A stretch of 64,000 nucleotides of DNA from Roseiarcus sp963794655 (GCA_963794655.1 CAWCEV010000006.1:1984001-2048000), one strand, 5' to 3'; counted from the first letter of the stretch, positions 17,202 to 26,643 are shown. Numbers and translations: made by a program. Notes: a model not told the origin generated them from the letters alone.

Positions 17202-18751
17202 TGCAGGGGATCGAGGGCGAATCGGTTGAACGCGTAGCGGGATGCGCCCTCGGTTTCACCCCGCCCGCGATAATAGGTTTCGAGTTCACGCGATAACCGG
17301 TCCACCATCGCGCGCGACTGCGGCTTGGCGGCGGAGACGGATCCGGCGATCTCCGACATCAGCCCTTCTCGATCAATCTGGCATACACGACCGTTGTCGA
17401 CCACACGCAGGCCGCCCACGAAGACTTTATCCACCGAGCGATGCTTCGCACGATGGAAAAGCGCATCCAGGAGCGACGTTCGCGAGTCCAGGTAGGGAAG
17501 GGCGACCGAGTTCCAGTCAAGCAAGACGACATCGGCCGCCCTGCCGAGGGCGAGGCGGCCGATCGAGCCTTCGAAGCCGGTTGTGTCGGCCCCATTCTCG
17601 CTCGCCATCCGAAAGATCTCGGCGGCGGAGGGGCGGTCCTGAAACAATCCCGGCTCGCGATGGATCATCCAGGCGACCCGCATCTCTTGCAGCATGTCGC
17701 GATCGTCGTTCACGCCGCACTGGTCGATGCCGAGCGCTATTTTAATGCCGCGCTGGCGAGCCGGATTGACGGGCGCGATACCGCTCGCAAGCCTCAGACC
17801 GGAACTCGCATTGTGGCAAAGGCACACACCATGCTCGGCCAGCAGGTCGAGATCGCCTGCGTCGGCCCAGATTCCATGACCAAGCGTCAGGTCCGGGCCA
17901 AGGCAGCCGAGACTGTGAAGATGCCGTATCGCGGAATGCCCTGTCATGCGATTGGCGTTTCCGTGTTGCAGGCGCGTTTCATCCAGATGCATGTGAAGCT
18001 TCGCGCCCTCGCTGCGCGCGGCGGCGAACAACATCTCGAGGGCTGCATCTGAGCACCAATGGAGATTGGCCGGAGCGAATTGAACGCGGACGCGATCGGG
18101 TTCGCGGCCCGCCCAATCCTTTCGGAGCTTGCGAAAGAACGCGACAGCATCCTCGGCCGGCACACGACTCCTCGTCAGGATCGGACCAAAAAAGTCATGC
18201 AGATCTTGCGGCAGTCTCGAGAGAAAGAGGTCGTCGTCGTCAAACACCAGCTGATTGCGGTCCCGGAACATGAATGAATAGGAAACCCGCATGCCGATCT
18301 CGCCATAGGCGCCGATGATCGCATTGGCGGTCTCCGACCAATCGGCCGGCGGTCCGGAAAGGCCGCCCTGGATATGCTGGACTGTCGTCGTCCCGCTTTC
18401 GAGCATCTCCACTGCCGAATAGAGCGTGTCGAGTTGCGGGTCGACGTGAGGCATGCCCATGAATTGAGGCAGCCAAAGCTCGAGCGGCCCGAAGGGCACG
18501 CCGAGTTGCAAGGGGGTGAGGCCGGAATGATGATGCGCATTCACCAGTCCCGGGATAGCCACGTGCTCGTCCGAGCCCTCAATCGGAAGATTGGGATAGC
18601 GCGCGAGGAGGTCGCCCGCGTCTCCAATCGCCGCGATCAGGCCCTGCCGCACGAGGAGGGCGCCATTCTCGACGATCTCCGGTTCTGAAGCCGCGTTTAT
18701 TCCCGTGATAATGCTGCGCGCCCGTATCACCAAATCGGCAGACTTGGTCAT
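17198..18751 (-). CDS. Amidohydrolase (ATZ/TRZ-like)
   Basis: 517 residues from the ATG at 18751, which overlaps the permease stop as ATGA; an upstream open frame to 18991 is only permease antiframe. Motifs in order: GLVNAHHHSGLTPLQLGVP (HxH-type), HMHLDETRLQHG, LGHGIWAD, CHNASSGLRLASG and LGIDQCGVNDDRDM (metal Asp). The C-terminal sandwich includes LGRAADVVLLDWN. This is the third amidohydrolase of the 11.9-20.4 kb locus and the only one in the same transcript as the permease, ATPase and regulator. Confidence 0.85.
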   Translation of the reverse strand: MTKSADLVIRARSIITGINAASEPEIVENGALLVRQGLIAAIGDAGDLLARYPNLPIEGSDEHVAIPGLVNAHHHSGLTPLQLGVPFGPLELWLPQFMGMPHVDPQLDTLYSAVEMLESGTTTVQHIQGGLSGPPADWSETANAIIGAYGEIGMRVSYSFMFRDRNQLVFDDDDLFLSRLPQDLHDFFGPILTRSRVPAEDAVAFFRKLRKDWAGREPDRVRVQFAPANLHWCSDAALEMLFAAARSEGAKLHMHLDETRLQHGNANRMTGHSAIRHLHSLGCLGPDLTLGHGIWADAGDLDLLAEHGVCLCHNASSGLRLASGIAPVNPARQRGIKIALGIDQCGVNDDRDMLQEMRVAWMIHREPGLFQDRPSAAEIFRMASENGADTTGFEGSIGRLALGRAADVVLLDWNSVALPYLDSRTSLLDALFHRAKHRSVDKVFVGGLRVVDNGRVCQIDREGLMSEIAGSVSAAKPQSRAMVDRLSRELETYYRGRGETEGASRYAFNRFALDPLQ

Positions 18752-19608
18752 GAGCGGACGATTCCTCTCAAGAGGAATTTTTCCAACCGGATGACCGCCG
18801 CATAGAGGATCATCGCGAGCAGCGACAGCAAGATGATCGCATCCCAGACGAGCGCCATGTCGTACTGGTTGCTCGCGTAGAGGATCGTGCGTCCGAGCCC
18901 GAACTGGCTCGAAATAAACTCGGCTGTGATTGCGCCGGCGAGAGCGAAGCCGATCGTGACCCGCAGCGAGGAGATGGTCCAGGGCAGGCACGACGGCACG
19001 ACGATCTTCAAGAAGACAGACATCCGGCTCGCGCCGAGCGAATACATGAGCTTCTCAAGATCGGGGTCCACCGCGCGGACGCCAGAAATTGTCGACAACG
19101 CCGTGATCACGGAAGTCAGCATGATCGCGAGCGCGACCTTCGACGGAAGGTTCAATCCAAAGACAAGGATGAGAAGCGGCGCGAGCGCGACCTTGGGTAT
19201 CGCGTTAAATATGACGACATATGGCTCCATGATCGCCGCATAGTTCTTCGACCACCAGAACGAGAGCCCGAGCAGAGCGCCGATCAGCGTACCGAACACA
19301 AAGCCCATAAGCGTCGCTTCGAAGGTAAAAATGGTGTCCGTGACGGCAGTTCCCTTGGCAAAGTAGATCTTCATCGCCGAGGCGATCGCGGAGGGGCTCG
19401 ACCAGAAGAACGTATCGATCCATCCGAAGCGGGCGCCCAGCTCCCAGCCGATAACGAGGACGATGAAAATTCCCGCGCTTATGACGTTGGTCACGGACCT
19501 TGGCAGAACAACGTCTTGCGCGAGCGTCCTGCCGCTCCGACTATGCTCGTTTACCGGTAGGACGAGCGCGTCGAGATCCTGCAGCGACTCCCTTCGCAAG
19601 TTGCTCAT
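18748..19608 (-). CDS. ABC transporter permease (SsuC/TauC-like)
   Basis: 286 residues from the ATG at 19608, which overlaps the ATPase stop as ATGA. About six membrane segments (for example VTNVISAGIFIVLVIGWELG and ALVWDAIILLSLLAMILYAA). The EAA-type cytoplasmic loop is LEKLMYSLGASRMSVFLKIV followed by VPSCLPWTISSLRV. With the ATPase upstream and the substrate-binding protein of the facing operon it completes one nitrate/sulfonate/taurine-type importer. Confidence 0.88.
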   Translation of the reverse strand: MSNLRRESLQDLDALVLPVNEHSRSGRTLAQDVVLPRSVTNVISAGIFIVLVIGWELGARFGWIDTFFWSSPSAIASAMKIYFAKGTAVTDTIFTFEATLMGFVFGTLIGALLGLSFWWSKNYAAIMEPYVVIFNAIPKVALAPLLILVFGLNLPSKVALAIMLTSVITALSTISGVRAVDPDLEKLMYSLGASRMSVFLKIVVPSCLPWTISSLRVTIGFALAGAITAEFISSQFGLGRTILYASNQYDMALVWDAIILLSLLAMILYAAVIRLEKFLLRGIVRS

Positions 19609-20384
19609 GCCTCGAGGCTCGCGAGACATTGGGCTTTCAACTCCGCAAAGCGGCTTGAAATCACCACGCCGCGCGTCCGCGGCCTTTCCAGATCGATCTC
19701 GATACGATCACGGATGCTCCCGGGACGGCTCGACAGCACGTATATCTCGTCAGAGAGATAGACGGATTCCTCCACATCGTGGGTGACGAGCACGATGGTC
19801 TTGCGGAATTCAGCCCAGATGTCGAGAAGCCACGACTGCATCGACGCGCGCGTCTGGGCGTCAAGCGCACTGAACGGTTCATCGAGCAGGATAACGTCCG
19901 TATTGCAGAGCAAGGTTCGTAACAGCGCCGCGCGCTGACGCATGCCGCCTGAAAGCTCGCTCGGATATAGGCGTTCGAACCCGCCCAGGCCGTACCGATC
20001 GAGAAAGGGCTGCGCTATCGCCCGGCATTCCGCTTTGGAACGCCCGCCGACCTCGAGCCCGAGTATGACGTTGTCGATCACGGTGCGCCACGGCAGCAAG
20101 AGATCCTTCTGAAGCATATAGCCGACGTGGCCGATGCGTCCGGAAATGTTGGCGCCGTCCAGCTCGATGACTCCCTGATGGGGTCTCAGCAACCCTGCCA
20201 CCATATTGAAGAGAGTGCTTTTTCCGCAGCCGGACCGCCCGATGATGCTGACCAAGCTGCCCGGCTCAACGACGAGATTGATGTTGTCGAGAACAGGAAT
20301 GGCGCCGGTCGGCGAACTGAACACATGCGAAATGTCGCGAAGGGCAAGCTTCGGGTGCCCAGAGGAACGGGTAGCGACCCCCAT
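19605..20384 (-). CDS. ABC transporter ATP-binding protein (SsuB/TauB-like)
   Basis: 259 residues. Walker A IGRSGCGKSTLF, Q-loop MLQKDLLLPWRTV, signature LSGGMRQRAALL, Walker B and D-loop VILLDEPFSALD, switch LVTHDVEESVYL. First gene of a minus-strand operon ATPase-permease-amidohydrolase-GntR in which all three junctions overlap. A TGGTATACCA palindrome lies 32-41 bases upstream of its start. Confidence 0.9.
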   Translation of the reverse strand: MGVATRSSGHPKLALRDISHVFSSPTGAIPVLDNINLVVEPGSLVSIIGRSGCGKSTLFNMVAGLLRPHQGVIELDGANISGRIGHVGYMLQKDLLLPWRTVIDNVILGLEVGGRSKAECRAIAQPFLDRYGLGGFERLYPSELSGGMRQRAALLRTLLCNTDVILLDEPFSALDAQTRASMQSWLLDIWAEFRKTIVLVTHDVEESVYLSDEIYVLSSRPGSIRDRIEIDLERPRTRGVVISSRFAELKAQCLASLEA

Positions 20385-20415
20385 GAGAACTCACGGATTC
20401 CGTTGGTGTTCTATG

Positions 20416-20425
20416 TGGTATACCA
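20416..20425. promoter_or_regulatory. TGGTATACCA operator-like palindrome
   Basis: A perfect 10-bp palindrome 32-41 bases upstream of the ATPase start at 20384, within the likely promoter of the minus-strand operon. The core matches sites at 11814-11890 before the facing operon. The remaining gene-free sequence to 20827 shows no recognisable gene. Confidence 0.55.
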
Positions 20426-20827
20426 TGCAGCAGCGAGATTCTTGCGTCAAGGCAGCGCTGTCGCGCGGCGACCTGTTTCAATCCGTGCCGTAGTGCGGCC
20501 GTGCGCCCCTCCACGCTAGATTCAGCGCCTCCAGAACAACTGCAAACTCGGAACCGCCCGCATCGGCCGAGCAGCGACCCGCGCGTCGCGGCAGATGACG
20601 ACGAAGAATGGCCAAGCGCGATCCGCGAACGGATCGGTTGTTGCGAAAATAAGGCCGGTTAGGGGTAGCCCACGCTCGCGATGGAGCGGCTGCTTGGACG
20701 CGCACTTCGGTCCTTGTAGAGAGACACAAGTATTGGGCCCGCTTTCCACCCAGTTGCAACGGTGCGAGGGTGTGGCGCCTCGGCGCGGCTCGCAATCCGT
20801 CCGGGGCGGAGAAGAGGGAGGAATTCA

Positions 20828-21883
20828 ATGCGCACCATCAAGGGACCCGCGCTGCTCATAGCGCAGCTTGCAGCCGATCGTTCGCCGTTCAACAGCCTGC
20901 CTGCGATCGCGAAGTGGGCGGCGGGTCTCGGCTACAAGGGGCTGCAGCTTCCGAGTTCCGACACCCGCTTCATCGACTTGCGCCGTTGCGCCGAGAGCCA
21001 AACCTACGCGGACGAAATTACCGGCGTTCTCAAGCAGCATGGCCTGGCGGCCACCGAACTCGTGACCGCCCTTCAGGGACAGCTTGTCGCCGTCCATCCC
21101 GCTTATGACGCGATCTGCGACGCCTTTGCCCCGCCGAGCGTGCGCGGGAACCCGAAGGCCCGTCAGGCCTGGGGGGTCGAGGAGATGAAGATCGCGGCCC
21201 GCGCCTCACGGCGCCTCGGGCTCAAGGTCGCGCAGACGTTCAGCGGTTCGCTCGCGTGGCCTTATGTCTATCCGTGGCCGCAGCGCCCCGGCGATCTGAT
21301 CCAAGCGGCATTCGATGAACTCGGCCGGCGCTGGAAGCCGATCCTCGACGCGTTCGACGAAGAAGGCGTCGACATTGGATTTGAGCTGCACCCCTGCCAG
21401 GATGTTTTCGATGGCGAGACGTTCGAACAGTTCCTTTCCGCGGTCGGCAATCATCGCCGCTGCAACATCAACTATGACGCCAGCCACTTCATCAAGCAGG
21501 GGCTCGACTACGTTGCGTTCATCGACATCTACCACGAGCGCATCAAGGGATTTCACGTGAAGGACGCCGAGTTCCGTCCGACAGGCAAGCAAGGCTTCTT
21601 TTCCGGCTACCAGCCGTGGTTGAAGCGTGCGGCGCGCGATCGGTCGCTCGGTGACGGGCAAGTCGACTTCAACCAGATCTTCTCGAAACTGGCCGAATAC
21701 GACTTCGACGGATGGGCGGTGTACGAGTGGGAGGATTGCCTGAAGCATCCGGAAGTCGCGGCCGCCGAGGGCGCGCCCTTCATCGCAGGCCATATCATCC
21801 GTGTGACTGACAGAGCGTTCGACGACTTCGCCGGCGCCGGCGGCGAGCAGGATCTTGTCAGCCGCCTGCTCGGACTCGCCTGA
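20828..21883 (+). CDS. Sugar phosphate isomerase/epimerase-family TIM-barrel protein
   Basis: 351 residues from an ATG preceded by GGGAGGAATTCA. The xylose-isomerase-like TIM barrel is recognised by GYKGLQLPSSDTRFIDL, DIGFELHPCQDVFDGETFEQ, CNINYDASHFIKQGLDYV (Asp/His metal ligands), IKGFHVKDAEFRP and GWAVYEWEDCLKHPE (final Glu). Members isomerise or dehydrate keto-sugars, inososes and related compounds. It is convergent with a sugar-type ABC operon that also encodes two Gfo/Idh/MocA oxidoreductases, the classic partners in polyol catabolism. Confidence 0.88.
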   Translation: MRTIKGPALLIAQLAADRSPFNSLPAIAKWAAGLGYKGLQLPSSDTRFIDLRRCAESQTYADEITGVLKQHGLAATELVTALQGQLVAVHPAYDAICDAFAPPSVRGNPKARQAWGVEEMKIAARASRRLGLKVAQTFSGSLAWPYVYPWPQRPGDLIQAAFDELGRRWKPILDAFDEEGVDIGFELHPCQDVFDGETFEQFLSAVGNHRRCNINYDASHFIKQGLDYVAFIDIYHERIKGFHVKDAEFRPTGKQGFFSGYQPWLKRAARDRSLGDGQVDFNQIFSKLAEYDFDGWAVYEWEDCLKHPEVAAAEGAPFIAGHIIRVTDRAFDDFAGAGGEQDLVSRLLGLA

Positions 21884-21916
21884 TGAGTAAGCCTTCGCGC
21901 CTCGGCTCGGGCGCCT

Positions 21917-22903
21917 TCAGCGCTCGGTCAGGCGCGAATAGGCCGCGGCCAGCGTGAAGATGATCGCACCGTACAGCACCTGCTTGATCGGCTCGGGCGA
22001 GTCGAGAAGGGTCAACAGGCCGTCCAGCACGGTCAGGATCAAGGCGCCCACGATGCTGCCGGAATAGCCGCCGCGTCCGCCGAAAATCGAGGTCCCGCCG
22101 ATGATGACCGCGGCGATCGAAGGTAGGAGATAAGTAGAGGCGAGGCTCAGATCGGCCGAGTTGGTGTGGCCCACGAGCACGAAGCCCGCGATCGACGCGA
22201 GGAGGGCGCAGATCACGTAGTCGATGAGAATAACCCGCCACACGCGCACGCCGGCAAGGCGGCAAGCGTCGGGATTGTCGCCGATGGCGTAAAGCAGGCG
22301 CCCGAAGCCGGTCCGCGCCAGCACGATCACCACCAGCGCCGCGATCGGCAACCAAAGAAACAGATCGAAAGGAATGAAGCCGCCGAGACGGTCGGAACCG
22401 ATCGAATGGATGAACTCGGGCACGATCGAGCGCGACGCCAGTATTTTCTGGCTGTAGACGATGATGACGCCCTGCGTCATGAGCCCCGTGCCGAGAGTCA
22501 TCACCAGCGGCTGGACGCCGAGCAGCGCGACGCCGACGCCGTTGATCGCGCCGACAATGAGGCCAAGGGCAAGCCCGATCGCGACCGCCGACAAATTGCC
22601 GAACTTGAGCGCCGTCGTGGTCATCAGAAACGCAGATCCAGTCGCGACGCTGACGACCGAGAGATCGATGCCGCCGGTCAGCATCACCATGGTCTGCCCG
22701 GCGGCGAGAATGCCGAGGGGCGCTGCGAACAGGAGCGTGTTCGACAGCCAGACTGGGTTCACTGTGCCCGGCTTCACGATCTCGACGATCGCGATGAAGG
22801 CCAGGAGCAGCAGGATGAGCGCGGCGATCGTGTTGCGACGGAACCAGGTAAGGACGTCACGCGCCTCGAAGCGCGGCGCCGAGGCGTTCGGCGAACTGCT
22901 CAT
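21917..22903 (-). CDS. Ribose-type ABC transporter permease (RbsC family)
   Basis: 328 residues, strongly hydrophobic. The RbsC signature region GGIDLSVVSVATGSAFL is present, with GVQPLVMTLGTGLMTQGVII, GDNPDACRLAGVRVWRV (cytoplasmic ATPase-contact loop) and a late GGTSIFGGRGGYSGSIVGAL. The ATG at 22903 overlaps the stop of the fused ATPase-permease gene as ATGA. It is the second permease domain of this importer and probably pairs with the permease half of the fusion. Confidence 0.9.
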   Translation of the reverse strand: MSSSPNASAPRFEARDVLTWFRRNTIAALILLLLAFIAIVEIVKPGTVNPVWLSNTLLFAAPLGILAAGQTMVMLTGGIDLSVVSVATGSAFLMTTTALKFGNLSAVAIGLALGLIVGAINGVGVALLGVQPLVMTLGTGLMTQGVIIVYSQKILASRSIVPEFIHSIGSDRLGGFIPFDLFLWLPIAALVVIVLARTGFGRLLYAIGDNPDACRLAGVRVWRVILIDYVICALLASIAGFVLVGHTNSADLSLASTYLLPSIAAVIIGGTSIFGGRGGYSGSIVGALILTVLDGLLTLLDSPEPIKQVLYGAIIFTLAAAYSRLTER

Positions 22904-25476
22904 GTGCGGTTCCTCAGCGAGGTGATGAGGCCGCCCGCCATCACGACCAGCACGATCAGGGTGCCCTGGATGACCTGGCCGAAATTGGGGTCGATGTTGA
23001 GGAAGATGAGGTCCGCGGGAATAAGAGTGAGGACGAAGGCAGCGATGACCGGCCCGACGATCCCCCCGCGGCCTCCGGTCAGGCTCACTCCGCCGATGAC
23101 GACGGCGGCCAGCCCGCTCAGGGTATAGAGAACGCCAGCGCGCGGGGACCCGATGCCGGTCGTCATCGTCAGACCCAGGCCGCCGATGGCGCTGAACAAG
23201 CCCCCGAGCACATAGGCGAAGAGTCTTGCCCGCGTGACGTTCACGCCGCTCCGAAAGGCGGCAATCGGGTCGCTGCCGGTCGCGTAGATGCGAAGGCCGG
23301 CTTTCGATCTGCTGACCGGAATCCACACGGCGGCCAGGCAAACAATGAGCAAGACGAGAGAATTGGAGAGCCAGTCGGTGATGAGCGTGCCGGTGCCGAG
23401 ATTGAGGAATTCAGGAGGAGCGCCGCCGCCAGGCCTTTCGAGTATCAAGAGCGCCACTCCGCCCCAGATGAAGCCGGTGGTAAGGGTGACGATGACGTCG
23501 GGGACGCGGGAGATCATTACCAAGAGGCCATTGACCGCGCCGATCACGGCCCCTGCGACGAGAATTGCAGCGGCGAGCGCGAGCGCCTCGGCGAAGCTCG
23601 CGCTCCGCATCGTGCTTGCGGCGAGCACGTTTGCGACCGCCATGACGGATCCGATCGAGAGGTCGATTCCGCCGGAGATCACGACAATGGCTTGCGCGGC
23701 GGCGGCGCAGGCCAGCGGGAACGCCGCCATCGCGACCGATTGGGCGTCGAACGAATCGAACCTGGGATGGATCGCGACCGTTGCGGCGAAGAAGAGGATC
23801 AGCAGCGCCGGCATCCCGAAGAGCGCCGGATAGCGGGCCACCGCGGCCCAGAGCCTCTCAACAAGGCCAGGCGCCCGGCGAGCCTCTTCGACCTTGGGGG
23901 ATGATTGGACGGTGAGCGGCGCCGTCGCGCCGCTTTTTCCGGGCGCAGCGCCTCTTTCTTCGGCGGCGGCTTTGCCGCGCGCGGCGCCAACTACGCTTGC
24001 GACCCCGATCCCATGCGCCGCGCGAAGCAGGGAGCCTTCGTCCGCATCGGCAGCGGGCATTTCTGCGACGACTTCGCCGCCGAACAGGACGATCGCCCGG
24101 TCGCATACAAGCGCAATTTCCGGCAGCTCCGAAGTAAAGAGCAGCACCGCCGACCCCGCATCGGCCATCTCGCGCAGCAGCCTATAGATCTGATGCTTGG
24201 TGCCGACATCGATGCCGGAAGTCGGATCAAAGCAAAGCAGGGTTTGAAATCCGGCCGCGACCCACCGCGCGATCACCACCTTCTGCTGGTTGCCGCCGCT
24301 GAGCCTGCGCACTTCCGATCCGGCGCGCGCGTCGATCTGCAACCGCTTGACCGCAGCGTCGACCCGTTCGCGCTCGCGACGGGCCGGGATGAGGCCCCAA
24401 TTCATCGGGTTCCGGACAAGCGGCAGAGCTACGTTTTCGCGGATGGGACGCTGCGGCAGGAGAGCCTGAAGCCGGCTCGCCGGGACGAGAACGAGGCCGG
24501 CCGCGATTGCGTCGCCCGGGTGGTTCAACTTTAACTTTTGGCCGCGCGCCAGGATCTCCCCGCCGCTTTGGCGGCGCACCCCGGCAATGCAATCGAACAG
24601 CTCCCGCTGCCCTTGTCCTTCAAGCGCCGCGACGCCGAGTATCTCTCCGGCCCGAAGGCTGAAGGATACATTGCTGAGCATGGCGCCATAGCTGAGATCG
24701 CGGACCTCGAGCGCCGGCTCACTCGGACCGCGATCGACCCGCGGAACCGCGGCCTGGACGGAAGCCGCCTTCACGATGTCCGCGCCCAGCATCAGTGAAA
24801 CGATTCGATCCTCGTTGCCTTGGGCGGCGTCCGTGACGCCGACGAAGGCGCCATCGCGCAACACTGTCGCACGATCGCAGAGCGCCGAAACCTCGGCGAT
24901 GCGATGAGAGATGAAGATCACCGAGCTCCCGCGTTCCCGCCAGCGCCGCACGACCGCGAACACGCGTTCCGACAGGTCCGTGGGAAGCGCGGCGGTGATC
25001 TCGTCCAGCATGAGGACGACGGGCGATGACGCGAGCGCTCTCGCCAGATCGATGAGACGCAAGACCGGGTACGGGATGTCCCGCGCGAGCGCGCCGAAAC
25101 TGAGATCCGCGATCCCAAGGTCCTTGAAATGGCCGCGCACGGTCGGGAGGTCGACGTCGGCCAGTCGCATATTCTGCGCGATCGTGAGATCGGGAACGAG
25201 CGCCGGATCCTGATACACCGAGACGATGCCGGCTCCGCGCGCTTCCGCAGGCGAGCGAAAGCTCCGCACCACGCCGTCGAGCGTTATCGTTCCGCTGTCC
25301 GCCTGAAAGACGCCGGTGAGAATCTTTACGAGCGTGCTCTTGCCCGCGCCGTTGGCGCCCATCAACGCGTGGATCTCTCCGCGGCGCACCGCGAGCGCCG
25401 CCGACCTCAGGGCGACGACCGAGCCGAATCGTTTGGCGAGATCACGGACCTCGAGCAGAGGCGCCGAATCGTTCAT
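22900..25476 (-). CDS. Fused sugar ABC transporter: RbsA-type double ATPase plus RbsC-type permease
   Basis: About 858 residues from the ATG at 25476 (GTG 25506 or TTG 25545 are alternatives). Residues 1-490 form a double RbsA ATPase. NBD1 has Walker A GANGAGKSTLVK and Walker B VVLMLDEITAALP but no LSGGQ motif (IPYPVLRLIDLARALA instead). NBD2 has the usual degenerate P-loop (AALEGQGQRELF), LSGGNQQKV and LLCFDPTSGIDVGT. After a low-complexity Ala/Gly linker at about 500-550 comes a full RbsC permease (VVISGGIDLSIGSVMAVANV, RVPDVIVTLTTGFIW, GGVSLTGGRGGIVG). These parts are normally separate proteins. Confidence 0.87.
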   Translation of the reverse strand: MNDSAPLLEVRDLAKRFGSVVALRSAALAVRRGEIHALMGANGAGKSTLVKILTGVFQADSGTITLDGVVRSFRSPAEARGAGIVSVYQDPALVPDLTIAQNMRLADVDLPTVRGHFKDLGIADLSFGALARDIPYPVLRLIDLARALASSPVVLMLDEITAALPTDLSERVFAVVRRWRERGSSVIFISHRIAEVSALCDRATVLRDGAFVGVTDAAQGNEDRIVSLMLGADIVKAASVQAAVPRVDRGPSEPALEVRDLSYGAMLSNVSFSLRAGEILGVAALEGQGQRELFDCIAGVRRQSGGEILARGQKLKLNHPGDAIAAGLVLVPASRLQALLPQRPIRENVALPLVRNPMNWGLIPARRERERVDAAVKRLQIDARAGSEVRRLSGGNQQKVVIARWVAAGFQTLLCFDPTSGIDVGTKHQIYRLLREMADAGSAVLLFTSELPEIALVCDRAIVLFGGEVVAEMPAADADEGSLLRAAHGIGVASVVGAARGKAAAEERGAAPGKSGATAPLTVQSSPKVEEARRAPGLVERLWAAVARYPALFGMPALLILFFAATVAIHPRFDSFDAQSVAMAAFPLACAAAAQAIVVISGGIDLSIGSVMAVANVLAASTMRSASFAEALALAAAILVAGAVIGAVNGLLVMISRVPDVIVTLTTGFIWGGVALLILERPGGGAPPEFLNLGTGTLITDWLSNSLVLLIVCLAAVWIPVSRSKAGLRIYATGSDPIAAFRSGVNVTRARLFAYVLGGLFSAIGGLGLTMTTGIGSPRAGVLYTLSGLAAVVIGGVSLTGGRGGIVGPVIAAFVLTLIPADLIFLNIDPNFGQVIQGTLIVLVVMAGGLITSLRNRT

Positions 25477-25553
25477 AGGATCGGTGCTCGCGACATTTTT
25501 GGTCACCGCCCGCCCAACGCGGGCGAGCGGATGGGGCGATTGCAATCGGATTG

Positions 25554-25600
25554 GCTGCTGGCGCCGGCGTAAGAAACAAACGCCGGCGCCCTTGAGCAGC
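25554..25600 (-). promoter_or_regulatory. Large stem-loop between binding protein and ATPase-permease genes
   Basis: GGCGCCGGCG (25560-25569) pairs perfectly with CGCCGGCGCC (25581-25590) around an 11-base loop. An outer GCTGCT/AGCAGC pairing (25554-25559 with 25595-25600) is separated by a four-base bulge. It begins at the stop codon of the binding protein. A second smaller hairpin, CGCCCGC/GCGGGCG at 25507-25525, follows. No T-run, so more likely processing or stabilisation than full termination. Confidence 0.6.
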
Positions 25601-26643
25601 TACTCGCCCGGCCCCTTGCAGGCTTTTTCCTGCGCGGCGGTGAAGTGTCCGAAATCCTTCTCCGGGCCGTAAACCGGATCGGTCGGCGCCACGTCCGGAT
25701 CGTAGAGCGTCTTTAGCTTGGCGACGCCTTCTTCGGTCGTGTTGTCGTACCAGGCGGTCGGGACCGTCGTCACCCTCTCGCGAGGCTTCTTCTGAAGGAG
25801 GTCGAGGGCGACGACCAGTCCGGCGGCGCCGATCGCAGGCGAATTGCTGACCGCGACGCCGGCAAGTCCGTCCTTCTTATAGTCGATCAGCTGCTTGATG
25901 AAGCCGTTGTTGTCGGCGCCGACGAAGGGCACGAACGGCTTGCCGGCGGCCTTGATCGCTTCGATCACCGTGTAGTCGATTCCCGACGTCCAAACCCCGT
26001 CGAAATGTTTGCCCGAGGCAAGCATCGCCGACATCTGCTGGGCTGCTTTTTCATTGGACCAATCCATGAAGGTCGTCGCGACGACCTTGATCCCGGGGTA
26101 ATCCTTGAGCACCGCGTCGAAGCCGGTCTGCCTTACGCTGTCGCCCGGGGCGCCGTCGATGCCGCGCATCTGATAGACGTCGCCCTTGCCCTTCAGCTGC
26201 TCGAACAGCCACTTGGCGCCGACCTTGGCGTAGGTCACCTGGTCGCCGGTCACGATATAGGCTTCCGGGGCGCTGACGGGCTGATCCGCCGCCACCACGA
26301 TGATCCCCTTGTCCGCCGCCTGCTTGATGACGCCGTTCAGCGCTTTTTCGTCGGACGGGTTGATGATGATGGCGTTGACGCCGGCCGAGATCAGGGTGCG
26401 GAGGTCCGCAATCTGCTCGGAAGGCCCGGCTTCGCGATTGGCGAGGACTACCTTCGAAACCAGGCCGGATGCGAGCGCTTCCGCCTTGATCGAGCAGACG
26501 AATTCCTCGCGCCAGCTATTGCCGATATGGGTGTTGGAGACCCCGATGACGAACTGATCGGCGGCGCTCGCGCCGGCGAGGGGCGCTCCGGCCCCTGCCG
26601 CCGTCAGCAGGGCAATCGCAGCAATTTCGCTTAAGCGTCTCAT
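25600..26643 (-). CDS. Periplasmic sugar-binding protein (RbsB-like)
   Basis: 347 residues from the ATG at 26643, preceded by GGGAGGAAAA. Signal peptide to about residue 27 (AAIALLTAAGAGAPLAGASA). Type I periplasmic binding fold: FVIGVSNTHIGNSWREEFVC, RTLISAGVNAIIINPSDEKA, IIVVAADQPVSAPEAYIVTG and GVWTSGIDYTVIEAIKAAGK. Supplies ligand to the fused ATPase-permease and second permease encoded downstream. The ligand is probably a sugar or polyol, given the oxidoreductases upstream and the facing isomerase. Confidence 0.9.
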   Translation of the reverse strand: MRRLSEIAAIALLTAAGAGAPLAGASAADQFVIGVSNTHIGNSWREEFVCSIKAEALASGLVSKVVLANREAGPSEQIADLRTLISAGVNAIIINPSDEKALNGVIKQAADKGIIVVAADQPVSAPEAYIVTGDQVTYAKVGAKWLFEQLKGKGDVYQMRGIDGAPGDSVRQTGFDAVLKDYPGIKVVATTFMDWSNEKAAQQMSAMLASGKHFDGVWTSGIDYTVIEAIKAAGKPFVPFVGADNNGFIKQLIDYKKDGLAGVAVSNSPAIGAAGLVVALDLLQKKPRERVTTVPTAWYDNTTEEGVAKLKTLYDPDVAPTDPVYGPEKDFGHFTAAQEKACKGPGE

